NCBI RefSeq assembly: GCF_003369565.1
Contig: NZ_PIOD01000007.1
Span: forward strand, 1-64,000
Length of the DNA: 64,000 bases
Source: Oceanobacillus chungangensis
GTDB lineage: Bacteria > Bacillota > Bacilli > Bacillales > Amphibacillaceae
Reading direction: 5' to 3'
This document shows positions 63,166-64,000 of the stretch, piece after piece. The notes below the pieces were generated by a model. That model saw only the letters and a program-made list of their open reading frames with translations, did not search any database and had not been told where the DNA came from. Position 1 is the stretch's first letter. Each line of letters starts with the position of its first letter. Position numbers and translations under genes: made by a program.

Positions 63166-63345
63166 CTAGCTCCCCATCTTTCTTCTTGTTGTACTCGCTT
63201 TTTTCGCTTGTTGACTTTGCATTCGCTTTGTTGTGTTATCCAAATTCTGTTTATTTTGGTTATTATGATCTGCCTGTGCTTGTTTTTTTCTCTCAAGTTG
63301 CTGCTTAATTATTTCCTGCATTGTCATTTTCTTTTCATTAGACAT
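63166..63345 (-). CDS. Small basic Gln/Lys-rich hypothetical protein
   Basis: 59 residues from ATG 63345 (GAGGAG 9 nt upstream). The protein is very hydrophilic: MSNEKKMTMQEIIKQQLERK, then KQAQADHNNQNKQNLDNTTK and QSQQAKKASTTRRKMGS. It may be a small spore or nucleic-acid-binding protein; the family is not recognised. The overlapping frame 63111-63296 is less likely. Confidence 0.5.
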   Translation of the reverse strand: MSNEKKMTMQEIIKQQLERKKQAQADHNNQNKQNLDNTTKRMQSQQAKKASTTRRKMGS

Positions 63346-63435
63346 CAAACTGTGCTCCTCACCATATAGATTATCCTCTATTATATTACAAGCTATGGAG
63401 AGAAAGCTATTATTTTTAATGGGCTTCCCAGATTT

Positions 63436-63500
63436 TTAGAAAAATTGGCTGTCGCCAAGTCCTTAAGCGACAGTTTTAGTTTCACTTATGCAGTGAGAAC
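63436..63500 (+). repeat. Dispersed 65-bp hairpin repeat, copy 2
   Basis: Matches 5461-5525; stem TGTCGC / GCGACA. It lies between two small minus-strand genes. The remaining gap bases show nothing. Confidence 0.65.
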
Positions 63501-63533
63501 GTTCACTTTCTTATCTGCCAAAATATGATGTGT

Positions 63534-63809
63534 TTATAATACTTCATTATTATTTTGCTGTGCTTCCTGTACTTGCTGACGTGTATTATGCAGCTGCTCA
63601 TAAGCCTGCTGAAATTGCGGATTATCTGTAGCTTCTCTGCCTGCTTGGTCCTGCGCTTCTTGCAAGTTCTGTTCAACTTGTTGTAATTGCTGCTCCGCTT
63701 GCTGCAGCAAATCTAGATCTGATCCTTGTGCTAGACGGACATTGTCTTTAGCCTCGTCGATTAGCCGACTAGCTTGTTGTAATTTTGAATGTAGATTATC
63801 ATGTACCAT
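63534..63809 (-). CDS. Small Gln/Leu-rich coiled-coil protein
   Basis: 91 residues, almost wholly helical with heptads: LHSKLQQASRLIDEAKDNVR, LLQQAEQQLQQVEQNLQEAQ, QAYEQLHNTRQQVQEAQQNN. GGAGGAG 6 nt before the ATG supports translation. Similar small proteins of unknown function occur in bacilli. No partner is evident. Confidence 0.6.
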   Translation of the reverse strand: MVHDNLHSKLQQASRLIDEAKDNVRLAQGSDLDLLQQAEQQLQQVEQNLQEAQDQAGREATDNPQFQQAYEQLHNTRQQVQEAQQNNNEVL

Positions 63810-63890
63810 GCTGTCTCCTCCATAACTTTAAACAATGATAATCTATATTGTTCCACCCTATTTTCTTAATATGTATGAGTATTTGAGAAA

Positions 63891-64000
63891 TCAAGCATTC
63901 TTTGCGATAGCATCTCGAATCAATACTTTGAACTTTTCTGTTTGAATTTCTTCCAGTTTCGTTATTCGAATATGCCGCATCTGTTTTCCAGTTCCTTCAA
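63891..64000 (-). CDS. C-terminal end of an unknown gene (5' beyond the window)
   Basis: On the minus strand the last 35 codons run EGTGKQMRHIRITKLEEIQ, TEKFKVLIRDAIAKNA-stop. The gene continues to the right of the window, so neither start nor family can be seen. Confidence 0.5.
   Translation of the reverse strand, partial: EGTGKQMRHIRITKLEEIQTEKFKVLIRDAIAKNA

Noticed and set aside
63111-63296. 61-codon minus-strand frame
   Set aside because: Overlaps the better-initiated small gene 63166-63345 and has no ribosome binding site.
1-64000. CRISPR arrays, prophage or transposase genes
   Set aside because: No regularly spaced repeats of CRISPR type and no integrase, transposase or phage structural words were found; the only regular repeats are collagen-coding.

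Overview
The window looks like a chromosomal segment of a spore-forming, low-GC member of the Bacillaceae, probably near Oceanobacillus or Virgibacillus (inference). The grounds are cotJABC, BclA/BclB-type collagen-like spore-surface proteins, CgeB-like glycosyltransferases, a lysine L-box and a TPP riboswitch, strong AGGAGG ribosome binding sites with frequent TTG starts, and close counterparts of Bacillus genes such as yabR, ykuI, ypeP, guaC and ybaK. No phage, insertion sequence, CRISPR array, rRNA or tRNA gene was recognised.

Region 1 (1-12 kb) is a spore-surface glycoconjugate locus. It starts inside a BclB-like collagen protein. Next come two small proteins built on a roughly 95-residue helical module, a GT2 glycosyltransferase, a polysaccharide pyruvyl transferase and two CgeB-like glycosyltransferases. 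On the opposite strand lie a second pyruvyl transferase/GT2 pair and a large collagen-like protein that begins with the same helical module. A decayed copy of a two-gene symporter unit sits inside this locus.

Region 2 (12-22 kb) holds the intact small-membrane-protein/SSS-symporter pair, an ECF sigma factor with its DUF4179 partner, a HesB-like protein, YbaK, and a Ser/Arg/Tyr-rich basic protein convergent with a soluble Hanks-type kinase. A DUF1801 protein and a large KatE-type catalase follow.

Region 3 (22-33 kb) is nitrogen and vitamin supply. It contains a VanZ-like protein, a complete ureABCEFGD operon divergent from a urea transporter, and a TPP-riboswitch-controlled operon for a thiamine-precursor ABC transporter. 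That operon also includes a YkoF/MTH1187-type thiamine-binding protein and a TatD-type hydrolase.

Region 4 (33-47 kb) contains a polar amino acid ABC transporter and proline catabolism (putB-putC) with a sigma-54-type promoter and a divergent sigma-54 activator. SbcDC, the cotJABC spore coat operon and an ArAE-type membrane protein follow.

Region 5 (47-64 kb) is mostly housekeeping. It contains HMG-CoA synthase, an RNase H-like protein, a degenerate EAL protein (YkuI-like), GMP reductase, lysine-riboswitch-controlled dapA, a SLAP-domain protein, a TetR/MFS efflux pair, an SDR, a TPP enzyme/aminotransferase pair and a YabR-like S1 protein. Several small proteins lie at the edge.

Several families of short dispersed repeats lie between genes. 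One 65-bp element shows compensatory changes in its stem, and one 120-bp GC-rich palindromic element is present twice in opposite orientation. The observations most worth following are the shared helical module of the spore-surface proteins, the Ser/Arg-rich protein facing a kinase, and the TatD hydrolase inside the thiamine-salvage operon.
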